This document shows, piece after piece, positions 23,143 through 32,382 of a stretch of DNA of 64,000 nt (position 1 is the stretch's first letter; each line of letters opens with the position of its first letter). Source of the stretch: Maribacter sp. (GTDB lineage Bacteria > Bacteroidota > Bacteroidia > Flavobacteriales > Flavobacteriaceae); contig JAHDDP010000009.1 of NCBI GenBank assembly GCA_020629285.1, positions 41,647 to 105,646 on the forward strand. The letters are read 5' to 3'. Both the position numbers and the translations under genes were made by a program. Below the pieces are notes generated by a model. It was given only the letters and a program-made list of their open reading frames with translations. It ran no database searches and was not told where the DNA came from.

Positions 23143-23754
23143 ATGGAATTACTCATAGAAGATTTGATAAAAAAGGGAATGGAAACCGGTTTTAGCTATG
23201 CAGAATACCGAGCTCTGGTAGCAGATTTAGCTGAAAAAGGCATATCTACCGGTCCTCAACAGTCAGAAGCACTAACGCAATACACGCAATTGAACAATAG
23301 CCGTATGCGTAGATGGGACAAAACCTTAAAATTTAGTGACGAGGCTGTGGCTAGAATTAAATCTGTAGACAAGAAAATTTCATGGTTGGTATTATCTGAA
23401 AGTTGGTGTGGCGATGCTTCACCTGCATTACCGGTAATGAATAAGATTACGGAAATCAATCCGAATATATCCTTATCTATTATCCTACGTGATGAGAATT
23501 TAGAGATCATGGATCAGTTTTTAACCAACGGTGGAAGATCTATTCCTAAATTAATAGCTGTTGAAGAAGGTAATGGTGCTGTAGTTGCAACTTGGGGACC
23601 ACGATCGGCAAAAGCTACAAAGATGGTAGTTGATTATAAAACAGAACATGGTAAGTTAACTCCAGAGTTTAAACAAGAGCTACAAATGTTTTATAATAAG
23701 GATAAGGGTCAAAGTATTTTAGAAGATGTGCTAAAGTTACTTCCCTTGAAATAG
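23143..23754 (+). CDS. Thioredoxin-fold protein with a single cysteine
   Basis: A 203-residue cytoplasmic protein. The thioredoxin-like motif is ESWCGDASPALP: only the first Cys of a CxxC is kept, and I see no other Cys in the protein. A cis-Pro region follows (GGRSIPKLI). It resembles the Thioredoxin_9 type group seen in Bacteroidota. It lies 58 bases after the TolC gene and could be co-transcribed. A single-Cys site suggests monothiol or bacilliredoxin-like chemistry, or binding only. Its 3' end overlaps the convergent TonB-like gene by 18 bases. Confidence 0.75.
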   Translation: MELLIEDLIKKGMETGFSYAEYRALVADLAEKGISTGPQQSEALTQYTQLNNSRMRRWDKTLKFSDEAVARIKSVDKKISWLVLSESWCGDASPALPVMNKITEINPNISLSIILRDENLEIMDQFLTNGGRSIPKLIAVEEGNGAVVATWGPRSAKATKMVVDYKTEHGKLTPEFKQELQMFYNKDKGQSILEDVLKLLPLK

Positions 23755-24465
23755 GTAAGTAATAGTTCCCTTCTGAGCCTCTTTTGTAGAAGAATTAAAT
23801 CTTGCTTTTAAGGCATAGTTGATGGCGTTATCAACAAGGCATCCGTTAGAGGTATCTGAACTTTTAGCATTATAATCGGCTTCGGTAACATAGCCTAAAG
23901 CATTTACCTCAATATTGATGACCACTTTACCGCCTTCTATACAAGTGTATATTGGTGGTGGTAATTTATAATTGTTTCTGTCTACTAAAGAATAAGAAAC
24001 AGATGTTCTTCTTGCGGCCAGGTTGTTTGTAAATTCTTTCTTTTGAGCTTCCTTTTCTCCTAGAAGTTGTTTTTTTTCTTCTCGTTTTTTTGCCAGGGCT
24101 TTTACTCGTGCAGAATAAACGTCGTCAGAAATCATGTTTTCTGTAGGGTCGCCATCACTCATTTCATTACGTTCTGCCATTAGCTCTTCTAAAGTCTGCA
24201 GTGGTTCTGGATTACCGTAACTAGGTTTAGCGGTTTCGTTAAAGGCCAAGTGACTTTTAATTGGGTCTATTTCTTCTTGTTCTTCTAATGGTTCTTCCTC
24301 TTTTAGAATTTCTTCTAGAACCTCTGGATCCATAACCATTTCAACAACATAATCTTCTTTAGATTCTTCTTGCCCCCCAAACTGAATATTATACAATACC
24401 AACACTACAATAGACATGCTAAAGACAGTGGCAAGTAATGATAATTGTTTTCTGTTCAGATTCAT
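23737..24465 (-). CDS. TonB-like protein with acidic linker
   Basis: A 242-residue protein: N-terminal TM helix (about 9-27), a long acidic linker (EEILKEEEPLEEQEEIDP) in place of the usual Pro-rich spacer, a charged helix (about 115-145), and a C-terminal TonB-type domain (GGKVVINIEVNALGYVTEADY, then CLVDNAINYALKARFN). It may transmit energy from ExbBD to an outer-membrane protein or only share the fold. It follows truB by 64 bases on the same strand. Confidence 0.7.
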   Translation of the reverse strand: MNLNRKQLSLLATVFSMSIVVLVLYNIQFGGQEESKEDYVVEMVMDPEVLEEILKEEEPLEEQEEIDPIKSHLAFNETAKPSYGNPEPLQTLEELMAERNEMSDGDPTENMISDDVYSARVKALAKKREEKKQLLGEKEAQKKEFTNNLAARRTSVSYSLVDRNNYKLPPPIYTCIEGGKVVINIEVNALGYVTEADYNAKSSDTSNGCLVDNAINYALKARFNSSTKEAQKGTITYLFQGK

Positions 24466-24529
24466 GGGTATATAACCTTAATAAGACCAAAATATTTTAG
24501 AAGATCGACAAATGGTAATCAATTGTTTG

Positions 24530-25243
24530 TTACCTGTTTTCTTCTGTACCTAACAAGATATCGGCATAAACCAAAGGGTCTTGAGCATTATCTACGTTAA
24601 AATCACCTATTTTGGTTCTTCTCAATGCTGTTAAATGCGCTCCAGAATTCAATGCTTTTCCAAAATCATGAGCCATAGACCTTATGTAAGTTCCTTTGCT
24701 ACATGCAATTCTAAAGTGAACATTCAATCCGTCAATATCGGTAATTTCAAAAGCGCTTACGTTTACTTTACGCTTTGGTATATCTACTGTTTTTCCTTCT
24801 CTTGCCAATTCATATAAGCGCTTGCCATCTTTTTTAAGTGCTGAAAATACAGGTGGCGCTTGTTCTATATCACCAATAAATTCATTGGTAGTTGCTTTTA
24901 TGAGCTCAGGTGTAATATGTTCAGTACCAAAAGTCTCGTTTATTTCGGTTTCAAGATCATACGAAGAAGTAGTTGCACCTAAAGTGAAAACACCTGTATA
25001 TTCTTTTTCCTGCCCTTGGTATTCAGTAATTTTTTTAGTGAATTTACCTGTGCAAATAATTAGAAGTCCTGTTGCTAACGGATCTAAAGTACCCGCGTGC
25101 CCTATTTTAAACTTCTTTAAACTGAATTTTTTTCTAATAGCCCATTTCAATTTATTGACCGCTTGAAAAGAGGACCATTCTAGTGGTTTATCGATCAATA
25201 ATACCTGACCGTTCAAATAGTCTTCTTTGGTCAAATCTTCCAT
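24530..25243 (-). CDS. truB: tRNA pseudouridine(55) synthase
   Basis: A 237-residue enzyme that makes pseudouridine 55 in the T loop of tRNAs. Motif II GHAGTLDPLATGLL holds the catalytic Asp; others are LIDKPLEWSSFQAVNKLKW, QAPPVFSALKKDGKRLYELAREG and CSKGTYIRSMAHDFG. It follows uppP by 22 bases and is part of the ftsX-DUF3098-uppP-truB unit. Confidence 0.96.
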   Translation of the reverse strand: MEDLTKEDYLNGQVLLIDKPLEWSSFQAVNKLKWAIRKKFSLKKFKIGHAGTLDPLATGLLIICTGKFTKKITEYQGQEKEYTGVFTLGATTSSYDLETEINETFGTEHITPELIKATTNEFIGDIEQAPPVFSALKKDGKRLYELAREGKTVDIPKRKVNVSAFEITDIDGLNVHFRIACSKGTYIRSMAHDFGKALNSGAHLTALRRTKIGDFNVDNAQDPLVYADILLGTEENR

Positions 25244-25265
25244 GAATTTGGGTGTTTATATTGTG

Positions 25266-26063
25266 TTACGGATTAGTAAAACCGTATATAACGGCAATTA
25301 ATCCTACCACAAGGCAGTAAATGGCAAAGTAAGATAGCTTGCTTTTGCGAACCAATTTAATCATCCAAGTACAAGCGGCAAGACCGGCAACAAAGGCGGC
25401 AATAAAACCAGCGCCCATAGCTACATTATTTTCTCCGTCAAAAGTTAAATCTCCGCTCATAAGGTCCTTGGCAATTTTACCAAAGATCAATGGTACTACC
25501 ATTAAAAATGAAAATCTGGCGGCTTTAGATTTGTCTACACCTAAAAGAACAGAAGTAGAAATGGTGGCTCCACTACGTGAAATACCAGGTAGCATAGCTA
25601 TCGCTTGAGAGATACCTACAATAAAGGCATTACCAAAACTTACTTTCTTATCCGTGTCTTTAGCTTTATCGGCAAAATATAAAAGTACTGCCGTAATGAT
25701 CAACATAAAGCCTACAAATCTAATATTTCCACCAAAAAAGGCTTCTAACTGTTCTTCGAAAAATAAGCCCACAAATACAGCGGGTAACATGGAGATGATG
25801 ATTTTAGCGGAAAACTGACTTTCTTCGTTCCATTTAAACTGAAACAATCCGCTTAAAATTTCCCAAATATCTTTTCTAAAAACTACAATTGTACTCAATG
25901 CGGTTGCAAAGTGTAGTACTACGGTAAATAATAAACTTTCTTCTTGAACAGAGTTATCTCCTAAAATGGCTTTACCCAATTCTAAATGCCCACTTGATGA
26001 AACAGGTAAAAACTCGGTTAATCCTTGAATAATACCGAGAATAATAGCGTCTAAAGTATCCAA
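25266..26063 (-). CDS. uppP: Undecaprenyl-diphosphate phosphatase
   Basis: A 265-residue inner-membrane enzyme that dephosphorylates undecaprenyl pyrophosphate to recycle the lipid carrier of peptidoglycan synthesis. Motifs GLTEFLPVSSSGHLELG and PGISRSGATISTSVLLGVDK are diagnostic of the BacA/UppP family. It abuts the DUF3098 gene with no gap and precedes truB. Confidence 0.96.
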   Translation of the reverse strand: MDTLDAIILGIIQGLTEFLPVSSSGHLELGKAILGDNSVQEESLLFTVVLHFATALSTIVVFRKDIWEILSGLFQFKWNEESQFSAKIIISMLPAVFVGLFFEEQLEAFFGGNIRFVGFMLIITAVLLYFADKAKDTDKKVSFGNAFIVGISQAIAMLPGISRSGATISTSVLLGVDKSKAARFSFLMVVPLIFGKIAKDLMSGDLTFDGENNVAMGAGFIAAFVAGLAACTWMIKLVRKSKLSYFAIYCLVVGLIAVIYGFTNP

Positions 26064-26327
26064 TTAATCTTTCTTTTTGTGTGGGTTCAATAAAATGGCA
26101 TAAATTTCTATGCCTAAGCCAATAAGCACTAAAGTTGGTGCAAGTCTTATTCTTCTAAAATTATAGATTTCAGGATTAAAAACATTGGGGTCGTCACTAC
26201 CGCCACCGCTCATTAAAATAAAACCTATTGCAATACAGGCAAGACCAATAAACATGAACATGTAATTTTTCTTCTGAAAAATGAATTCTTGTTTAGAATG
26301 CTGTTCCACTTTGTTGTTTTTACTCAT
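26064..26327 (-). CDS. DUF3098 small membrane protein
   Basis: An 87-residue protein with two TM helices (about 24-42 and 62-81) and the core MSGGGSDDPNVFNPEIYNFRRIRLAP, characteristic of DUF3098. The family is typically found between ftsX and uppP in Bacteroidota, as here; its role is unknown but suggests envelope or division work. Confidence 0.88.
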   Translation of the reverse strand: MSKNNKVEQHSKQEFIFQKKNYMFMFIGLACIAIGFILMSGGGSDDPNVFNPEIYNFRRIRLAPTLVLIGLGIEIYAILLNPHKKKD

Positions 26328-26336
26328 GCCGCAAAT

Positions 26337-27215
26337 TTAATAATATAATTCGTCCGTTCTAAGGTTTAGGAAGCGTTGGGTCGCAAAATAGGTGCTAATG
26401 AACGAAATAAGTATGCCCAATAGAAAAACGCTAACAAATAAAATGACCAAAATATAGGGCTCGTCAAATAAACCTAAATCTTGAAAATTAGTATTTACAT
26501 AATACACGACACCACCAATGGCCAATAAAGCAATCGCAGCTCCGATCATGCCTAATTTAATATTTTGCCATATAAACGGCCTTCTAATGAAGGTTTTCGT
26601 TGCGCCTACCATTTGCATGGTTTTAATGATAAATCTTTTTGAATAAATAGATAATCGAATTGAGCTGTTGATCAATAATACCGCAATAAAGGTAAATATG
26701 GCACTGGCAACCAAAATCCAGAATCCAATTTGTTCAACGCTCTTGGCAACCATGCTCACTAGAACTCGGTCATAGCTTACTTCGTCTACAAAGCTCTTTT
26801 CTGAAAGGGTATCGGCTATTTCTTCAACTTTCTCTGCGGTAACGAAATCTGCATTTAATTTTACGTCGATGGAGTTTTTTAGCGGATTATACCCTAAATA
26901 ATCAACAAAATCCTCGCCAATATCTTCACTATGCTGTTTTGCTGCCTCTTCTTTAGATACGTATGTAGAAGATTTGGTGTATTCAGACATTGCCAGGGTT
27001 TTTTGAAGCTGTTCAACTTCAATTTCCTTGGTATTTTCTTTTAGAAACACGGAAATGGTGATTTGTTCTTTAGAACGATCTGCCATTTTTTTGGTGTTCA
27101 GAACCAGTAATCCTAAAATGCCCAGTAGAAATAAGACTAATGCAATACTTAGCACCACTGAAAAATAGGAGGAGATGAGTTTGCGTCTTTGATAATTTTC
27201 GAAGGAGTTCGCCAT
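26337..27215 (-). CDS. ftsX: Cell-division protein FtsX
   Basis: A 292-residue permease with four TM helices (about 17-40, 167-190, 220-242, 255-280) and a periplasmic domain between the first two. TMQMVGATKTFIRRPF is the family signature. FtsX with FtsE activates peptidoglycan hydrolases at the septum. ftsE is not adjacent, which is usual in Bacteroidota. It heads the group with DUF3098, uppP and truB. Confidence 0.93.
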   Translation of the reverse strand: MANSFENYQRRKLISSYFSVVLSIALVLFLLGILGLLVLNTKKMADRSKEQITISVFLKENTKEIEVEQLQKTLAMSEYTKSSTYVSKEEAAKQHSEDIGEDFVDYLGYNPLKNSIDVKLNADFVTAEKVEEIADTLSEKSFVDEVSYDRVLVSMVAKSVEQIGFWILVASAIFTFIAVLLINSSIRLSIYSKRFIIKTMQMVGATKTFIRRPFIWQNIKLGMIGAAIALLAIGGVVYYVNTNFQDLGLFDEPYILVILFVSVFLLGILISFISTYFATQRFLNLRTDELYY

Positions 27216-27278
27216 AGTACTTAAAAGTGCAGTAAAAATAGCAAAGTATTGTTAAATGGAACTTAAAAAAATAAAGCC

Positions 27279-29159
27279 TTAACGTTTTAAGCTAAAGTGT
27301 CCTTTAAATTGAGTGGTGTCTGCCTCAATTAGATACCAATAATCATCTTCCGGCATTAGTTCACCTTGAAAAGTACCGTCCCAAGATGTAGCATTTGTAT
27401 TCCCAAATTTGATGAGCTGGCCATAGCGATCAAAAATTGAAATCGAAACAGAATTAAAAACCTCTAATCCGTCAGGTTCAAATAGGTCATTGACAGTATC
27501 TCCGTTAGGTGTAAAGAATTTTTGAATGACCAGATGGTAAAAATCTTCTGTTACAACACCACAATCGGTATTATCTTGAACGTAAATAGTGTAGAATCCG
27601 CCTTCTACAGCTTCAAAAATAGGGTTGGTTTGAAATGAGATTCCATCTAAAGAATATTCGAAATTTCCACTGTTGGCAGTAGAAACTACTATTGATGGTC
27701 CGTCAGATACTATTTTATCAATTCTAGGTAAATCTATTTGTTCAACTGTAATGGTTCGTGTGGCAGAGCATCCATTGGTGTTAGTTACAATGACTTCGTA
27801 TTCGCCAGCTTCAGTAACGTCTATCATTTGGGTGGTAGCGCCTGTAGACCATTGGTAGGTAACATTCTCAATATCGGCATCTAGAGTAATAAAAGAATCT
27901 TCACATAGAAAAACATTAGAGTCACCAGGTATGATCGGTAAAGGATTAACGGTTAGCGTAACTGCTGTTCTTGTGGTAGATGCACATTCAATTTCTGTTG
28001 AATTAGCTTCTGCGTAATAGGTGCCGGCAATGCCAATTTCTAAGTTTGGATTATCAGATAAAATTAAATTTCCGCCAGTAGCGGCATCGTACCAATTTAT
28101 GGAATATGAATTTAGTGTATTAACGGATAGCGTTCCTAATTCTCCTTCACAAATGGTTACATCTCCGTTACTTGTAGGTGCAGCGGGAATAGGTAGAACG
28201 GTAATGTCAAAAACATCGGATACCACGTTGCATAAATCATTGTTTACATTGACAATATCCTCTGCAATTTTTGTTCTAAAATAGGTAGTTGTGGTAACTG
28301 CCGGAGTATTTAAAATCGCACTATTTTCACCAGCGATGTCTACCCAGGTTTGTTGGTCTGTACTTTGCTGCCATTGGTAGGCATGTGAACTGAATACAGA
28401 AGAATCTGGTGTTGCTGTCAATGTTCTTGAAACACTGCCTTGATCTTCGCAAACTACCAAACTAGCTTCATCTGCTGCGGTAGCTATAGTAACATTGTCT
28501 CCGCAAGATCGAAATAGAATATCGTCAATGGCTACATCATTTCCACATCCTCCATTACTATTATTTCTCATCTTCAAAATAACCGATGTTTGTCCCGGTT
28601 CGGTTTTAAAAACCAAAGCATATTGTTCCCATTCTAAAGTACCAGTACCGGGTATGCTGCCAGTGTCCCCTTGCGCAAGTAAATTGCTGTCTGTTTCATC
28701 CCATATTTGAAAGCGAACATTTACAGGTATGCTATTGCCCTCGCAGCTTCCAGCGGGTTGTAGGTTAATAAGCCATGATGAAAACTCATAGGTGGTGTTT
28801 TCACACAAGCCTGTAACTTGACGTTGATAAAATTCCCCAGCGGTAAAACTGGCGTTGACAATAAAAAGTTTTCCGTTGCTATCGCCAGGTGTGTGGTCTT
28901 GAATGGAAAGCCAGTCAAAATAGTTTGTGGTACTAGAAATGGTGTAATCGCCATCATTTGGTGTGCCAGTAGTAAATTGATATGAAGTAGTGCCTGCAGG
29001 TAATTCCGGTCCATCGGTAGTGCCGGATCCAAAATCTTCCGTAAAAATGGGGTCGCCAGAATTGCCACCACAAAAACCAAGCTGCGCTTGCAGTTTCATA
29101 GAAAAAACACAAATTACGGCTAAAAAACAAATTAATTTTTTGGGGTATGATAATTTCAC
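27279..29159 (-). CDS. Secreted protein with T9SS type B sorting domain
   Basis: A 626-residue protein: signal peptide (ends near LQAQ), an N-terminal lectin/carbohydrate-binding-like jelly-roll region (GNSGDPIFTEDFGSG, FEFSSWLIN-like strands, KMRNNSNGGCGNDVAIDDI), several Ig/PKD-like repeats with paired Cys, and a C-terminal type B T9SS signal (FFTPNGDTVNDLFEPDGL, ISIFDRYGQLI, WDGTFQGELMPEDDYWYLIE). It is exported through the type IX system to the cell surface and may be an adhesin. Function is not specified further. Confidence 0.9.
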   Translation of the reverse strand: MKLSYPKKLICFLAVICVFSMKLQAQLGFCGGNSGDPIFTEDFGSGTTDGPELPAGTTSYQFTTGTPNDGDYTISSTTNYFDWLSIQDHTPGDSNGKLFIVNASFTAGEFYQRQVTGLCENTTYEFSSWLINLQPAGSCEGNSIPVNVRFQIWDETDSNLLAQGDTGSIPGTGTLEWEQYALVFKTEPGQTSVILKMRNNSNGGCGNDVAIDDILFRSCGDNVTIATAADEASLVVCEDQGSVSRTLTATPDSSVFSSHAYQWQQSTDQQTWVDIAGENSAILNTPAVTTTTYFRTKIAEDIVNVNNDLCNVVSDVFDITVLPIPAAPTSNGDVTICEGELGTLSVNTLNSYSINWYDAATGGNLILSDNPNLEIGIAGTYYAEANSTEIECASTTRTAVTLTVNPLPIIPGDSNVFLCEDSFITLDADIENVTYQWSTGATTQMIDVTEAGEYEVIVTNTNGCSATRTITVEQIDLPRIDKIVSDGPSIVVSTANSGNFEYSLDGISFQTNPIFEAVEGGFYTIYVQDNTDCGVVTEDFYHLVIQKFFTPNGDTVNDLFEPDGLEVFNSVSISIFDRYGQLIKFGNTNATSWDGTFQGELMPEDDYWYLIEADTTQFKGHFSLKR

Positions 29160-29259
29160 GAAACTAAGATACCAAATTTAGAAATAGGTGATATTGCGAT
29201 ACTTTGGTATGGTAAAACTGTTAATTGCCAATATCTTTTTAACTCTCATTGATTCAACC

Positions 29260-29267
29260 TATTTTTG
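29260..29267 (+). promoter_or_regulatory. -7 box of the leuS promoter
   Basis: TATTTTTG fits TAnnTTTG, 27 bases before the leuS start at 29294. Confidence 0.5.
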
Positions 29268-29293
29268 CGACTTACAGAAAAGAAGTAAAGATC

Positions 29294-32125
29294 ATGCAAT
29301 ACAATTTCAACGAAATTGAAGCCAAATGGCAAAAATACTGGGCAGAAAACCAAACATTTAAAGCGGAGAACGATTCTGAAAAAGAAAAATTCTATGTGCT
29401 TGATATGTTTCCTTATCCTTCTGGTGCGGGTCTGCATGTTGGGCATCCGTTAGGTTATATTGCAAGTGATATTTATGCGAGATATAAGAGGCATAAAGGC
29501 TTCAATGTATTGCATCCACAAGGGTATGATTCTTTTGGTTTGCCTGCAGAGCAGTATGCTATTCAAACAGGTCAGCATCCTGCAGTGACTACAGCAGCAA
29601 ATATTAAAACGTACAGAAGGCAGTTAGATCAATTAGGTTTTTCTTTTGATTGGAGCAGAGAGGTAAGAACTTCTAGTCCCGAATATTATAAATGGACACA
29701 GTGGGTATTCATACAAATATTCAATTCTTGGTATAATAAAGATACCGATAAGGCAGAAGATATAGAAACATTGATTTCTAAGTTTTCTACGGATGGTAAT
29801 GCCAATGTAAATGCCGTATGTGATGATGATATAGAGGCATTTACAGCTGATGAATGGACTGCTTTTTCTGATGTTAAAAAACAAGAAATATTATTACAAT
29901 ATAGATTAACGTATTTGGCTGATACTGAGGTAAACTGGTGCCCTGCACTAGGTACGGTATTGGCAAATGATGAAATCGTAAACGGAGTATCAGAGCGTGG
30001 TGGTCACCCGGTTATTCGTAAAAAAATGACCCAATGGAGTATGCGTATTTCAGCATATGCACAACGTTTACTAGATGGTTTGGCGAAAATCGATTGGCCT
30101 CAGCCCTTAAAAGATTCGCAGACCAATTGGATTGGAAGAAGTCAAGGAGCTTCGGCTATTTTCAATGTTAAGGAACATGAAGAGAAAATAGAAGTTTTCA
30201 CAACTCGCCCTGATACCATTTTTGGAGTGTCTTTTATGACCTTGGCGCCAGAGCACGAATTAGTAGGTAAAATAACTACACCAGATCAGAAAGCTGAGGT
30301 AGAGGTTTATATAGAGGCAACTGCAAAGCGTTCTGAGCGCGATCGTATGGCAGACGTAAAAACCATTTCGGGTGCTTTTACAGGAGCGTATGCTGAGCAT
30401 CCGTTTACCAAAGAACCTATTCCTATCTGGATCGGAGATTATGTCTTGGCGGGTTATGGTACAGGAGCTGTGATGTCCGTTCCATGTGGAGATCAGCGCG
30501 ATTATGATTTTGCCAAGCATTTCAATATTGATATTCCCAATGTATTTGAAGGCGTGGATATTTCGGAAGAAGCATTTGCCGATAAGGAGAAGACTGTTAT
30601 TGCTAATTCTGATTTCTTAAACGGATTACCATATAAGAAAGCAATGAAGCTGGCTATCTATGAGTTGGAAAAAATTGGGCATGGCGAAGGAAAAATAAAC
30701 TACCGTTTGCGTGATGCTGTATTTAGTCGTCAAAGATATTGGGGAGAGCCTTTCCCAGTGTATTATGTAGATGGTATGCCACAGATGATTTCTCCAGAAC
30801 ATTTACCAATTGAGTTGCCAGAGGTTGAAAAGTATTTACCAACAGAAACTGGGGAGCCGCCATTAGGTAATGCTGAGGTATGGGCGTGGGATACTGTTGC
30901 CAATAAGGTTGTAAATAATAGTGAGATAAATAATACCACTGTGTTTCCATTAGAGTTGAATACTATGCCGGGTTGGGCAGGTAGTTCGCAGTATTTCAAT
31001 AGATACATGGATGCACATAATAATGAGGAGATATTCTCTGAAAAAGCGATTAACTACTGGCAAGATGTAGATTTATATATAGGTGGTAGCGAGCACGCAA
31101 CAGGTCACTTATTGTATTCTCGTTTCTGGCAAAAATTCATGTTTGATAAAGGTTTGGTACCTAAAGATGAATTTGCTAAGAAGCTTATTAATCAAGGGAT
31201 GATTACGGGGACTAGTGCGTTTGTTTACAGAGATGAAGATGGAAAAACACTGGTATCTAAAGGTTTGATTGATGGTAGAAATGTAACCCCGATTCATGCA
31301 GACGTATCATTAGTTAATTCTTCGGATGAGCTAGATATTGAAGGGTTCAAAAATTGGTTGCCAGAGTATGCAGATGCCGAATTTATTTTAGAAGATGGAA
31401 AGTATACGGTTGGTCGCGAAGTTGAAAAAATGTCCAAATCTAAATACAACGTTGTAAATCCTGACGCAATTTGTGAGGAGTACGGTGCAGACAGTTTGCG
31501 TTTGTATGAAATGTTCTTAGGACCATTAGAGCAATCAAAACCGTGGAATACGGCAGGTATAACGGGAGCACATGGTTTCTTGAAGAAACTGTGGAAATTG
31601 TACACGCCCTTTTTAGATGAAACTGCGGTCGCTGAGCGTAGCCGAAGCGAAGAAGAGCCTTCTAAAGAATCATGGAAAACATTGCATAAGACAATTAAAA
31701 AGGTAGAAGAAGATATTGAGAATTTTAGTTTCAATACATCTGTATCTACATTTATGATCTGTGTAAATGAACTTTCATCACAAAAATGTGTAAGCAGAAA
31801 AGTATTGGAGCCATTGGCAATTTTAGTGTCTCCTTATGCACCTCATATTGCAGAAGAATTATGGAGCAAGTTAGGTCATACAACATCTATAGCTACGGCG
31901 ACTTTTCCGAAATTCGAAAAAAAGTATATTAAGGAAAGCGATAAGGAGTATCCAATTTCTTTTAATGGTAAAATGAAATTCACCATGCAATTATCTTTAG
32001 ACTTAAGTAAAGATGAAATAGAAGCAGCGGTTATGGCACATGAAAAAACACAACAGCAACTAGCGGGTAGAACACCTAAAAAGGTGATAGTGGTACCTGG
32101 TAAGATTGTGAATATCGTGGGTTAA
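29294..32125 (+). CDS. leuS: Leucyl-tRNA synthetase
   Basis: A 943-residue class I synthetase that charges tRNA-Leu. The HIGH motif is in PYPSGAGLHVGHPLGY, and KMSKS is intact (KMSKSKYNVVNPD). Editing domain segments include VFTTRPDTIFGVSFMTLAPEH. I start at 29294 (MQYNFNEIEAKWQ) rather than 29249. In the anticodon-binding part, residues 778-786 read AVAERSRSE, encoded by a repeat-like 22-base segment (see 31629-31650) that looks like an in-frame insertion. A terminator follows. Confidence 0.97.
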   Translation: MQYNFNEIEAKWQKYWAENQTFKAENDSEKEKFYVLDMFPYPSGAGLHVGHPLGYIASDIYARYKRHKGFNVLHPQGYDSFGLPAEQYAIQTGQHPAVTTAANIKTYRRQLDQLGFSFDWSREVRTSSPEYYKWTQWVFIQIFNSWYNKDTDKAEDIETLISKFSTDGNANVNAVCDDDIEAFTADEWTAFSDVKKQEILLQYRLTYLADTEVNWCPALGTVLANDEIVNGVSERGGHPVIRKKMTQWSMRISAYAQRLLDGLAKIDWPQPLKDSQTNWIGRSQGASAIFNVKEHEEKIEVFTTRPDTIFGVSFMTLAPEHELVGKITTPDQKAEVEVYIEATAKRSERDRMADVKTISGAFTGAYAEHPFTKEPIPIWIGDYVLAGYGTGAVMSVPCGDQRDYDFAKHFNIDIPNVFEGVDISEEAFADKEKTVIANSDFLNGLPYKKAMKLAIYELEKIGHGEGKINYRLRDAVFSRQRYWGEPFPVYYVDGMPQMISPEHLPIELPEVEKYLPTETGEPPLGNAEVWAWDTVANKVVNNSEINNTTVFPLELNTMPGWAGSSQYFNRYMDAHNNEEIFSEKAINYWQDVDLYIGGSEHATGHLLYSRFWQKFMFDKGLVPKDEFAKKLINQGMITGTSAFVYRDEDGKTLVSKGLIDGRNVTPIHADVSLVNSSDELDIEGFKNWLPEYADAEFILEDGKYTVGREVEKMSKSKYNVVNPDAICEEYGADSLRLYEMFLGPLEQSKPWNTAGITGAHGFLKKLWKLYTPFLDETAVAERSRSEEEPSKESWKTLHKTIKKVEEDIENFSFNTSVSTFMICVNELSSQKCVSRKVLEPLAILVSPYAPHIAEELWSKLGHTTSIATATFPKFEKKYIKESDKEYPISFNGKMKFTMQLSLDLSKDEIEAAVMAHEKTQQQLAGRTPKKVIVVPGKIVNIVG
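31629..31650 (+). repeat. REP-like short repeat inserted in leuS
   Basis: The 22 bases TCGCTGAGCGTA then GCCGAAGCGA have TCGCT/AGCGA ends in inverted orientation. From memory this resembles the short GCTGAGCGTAGTCGAAGC-type repeat dispersed in many Bacteroidota genomes, translated as AERSRS. Only one copy is present in this window, and it keeps the leuS frame. Confidence 0.5.
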
Positions 32126-32144
32126 TGCTCATATTCTATAATTT

Positions 32145-32179
32145 AAAAAAGAGGTAATGACAATTACTTCTTTTTTTTG
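32145..32179 (+). terminator. Intrinsic terminator after leuS
   Basis: Stem GAGGTAAT with ATTACTTC (one wobble), flanked by an A run and a T run. Confidence 0.85.
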
Positions 32180-32246
32180 TTTGGCTATTTGGCAATAGTA
32201 GGCCTAAAAAGCAGGGTTTTATTTTGTAAATAGTCATAAAATAAAA

Positions 32247-32272
32247 TATACCCCCTAAAAAATAGGGGTATA
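32247..32272. promoter_or_regulatory. Strong dyad TATACCCC-N10-GGGGTATA upstream of ald
   Basis: An 8-base perfect dyad about 55 bases before the -33 element of the ald promoter. It may be a binding site for a regulator such as the Lrp-type protein encoded at 34366, or a folded RNA element at the end of a read-through transcript. Confidence 0.4.
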
Positions 32273-32327
32273 AACACTATAAAATGATAATTATAGCAAG
32301 TAACCCCTGTGTTTTATCGATTTAATG

Positions 32328-32358
32328 TTTGATATATGCATAATTAGTTTCAATTTTG
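32328..32358 (+). promoter_or_regulatory. Promoter of ald
   Basis: TTTG at 32328-32331, 19 bases, then CAATTTTG at 32351-32358. This fits the Bacteroidota consensus TTTG-N19-TAnnTTTG except for C at the first position of the -7 box. The start codon is 25 bases further on. Confidence 0.6.
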
Positions 32359-32382
32359 CAGTGTAACATAAAATGATAAATC

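Noticed and set aside
28721..29080. 119-codon open frame antisense to the T9SS type B protein
   Set aside because: Low-complexity composition and full overlap with a well-supported gene; a shadow frame. The same applies to other long antisense frames, such as 22279-22626 and 59962-60477.
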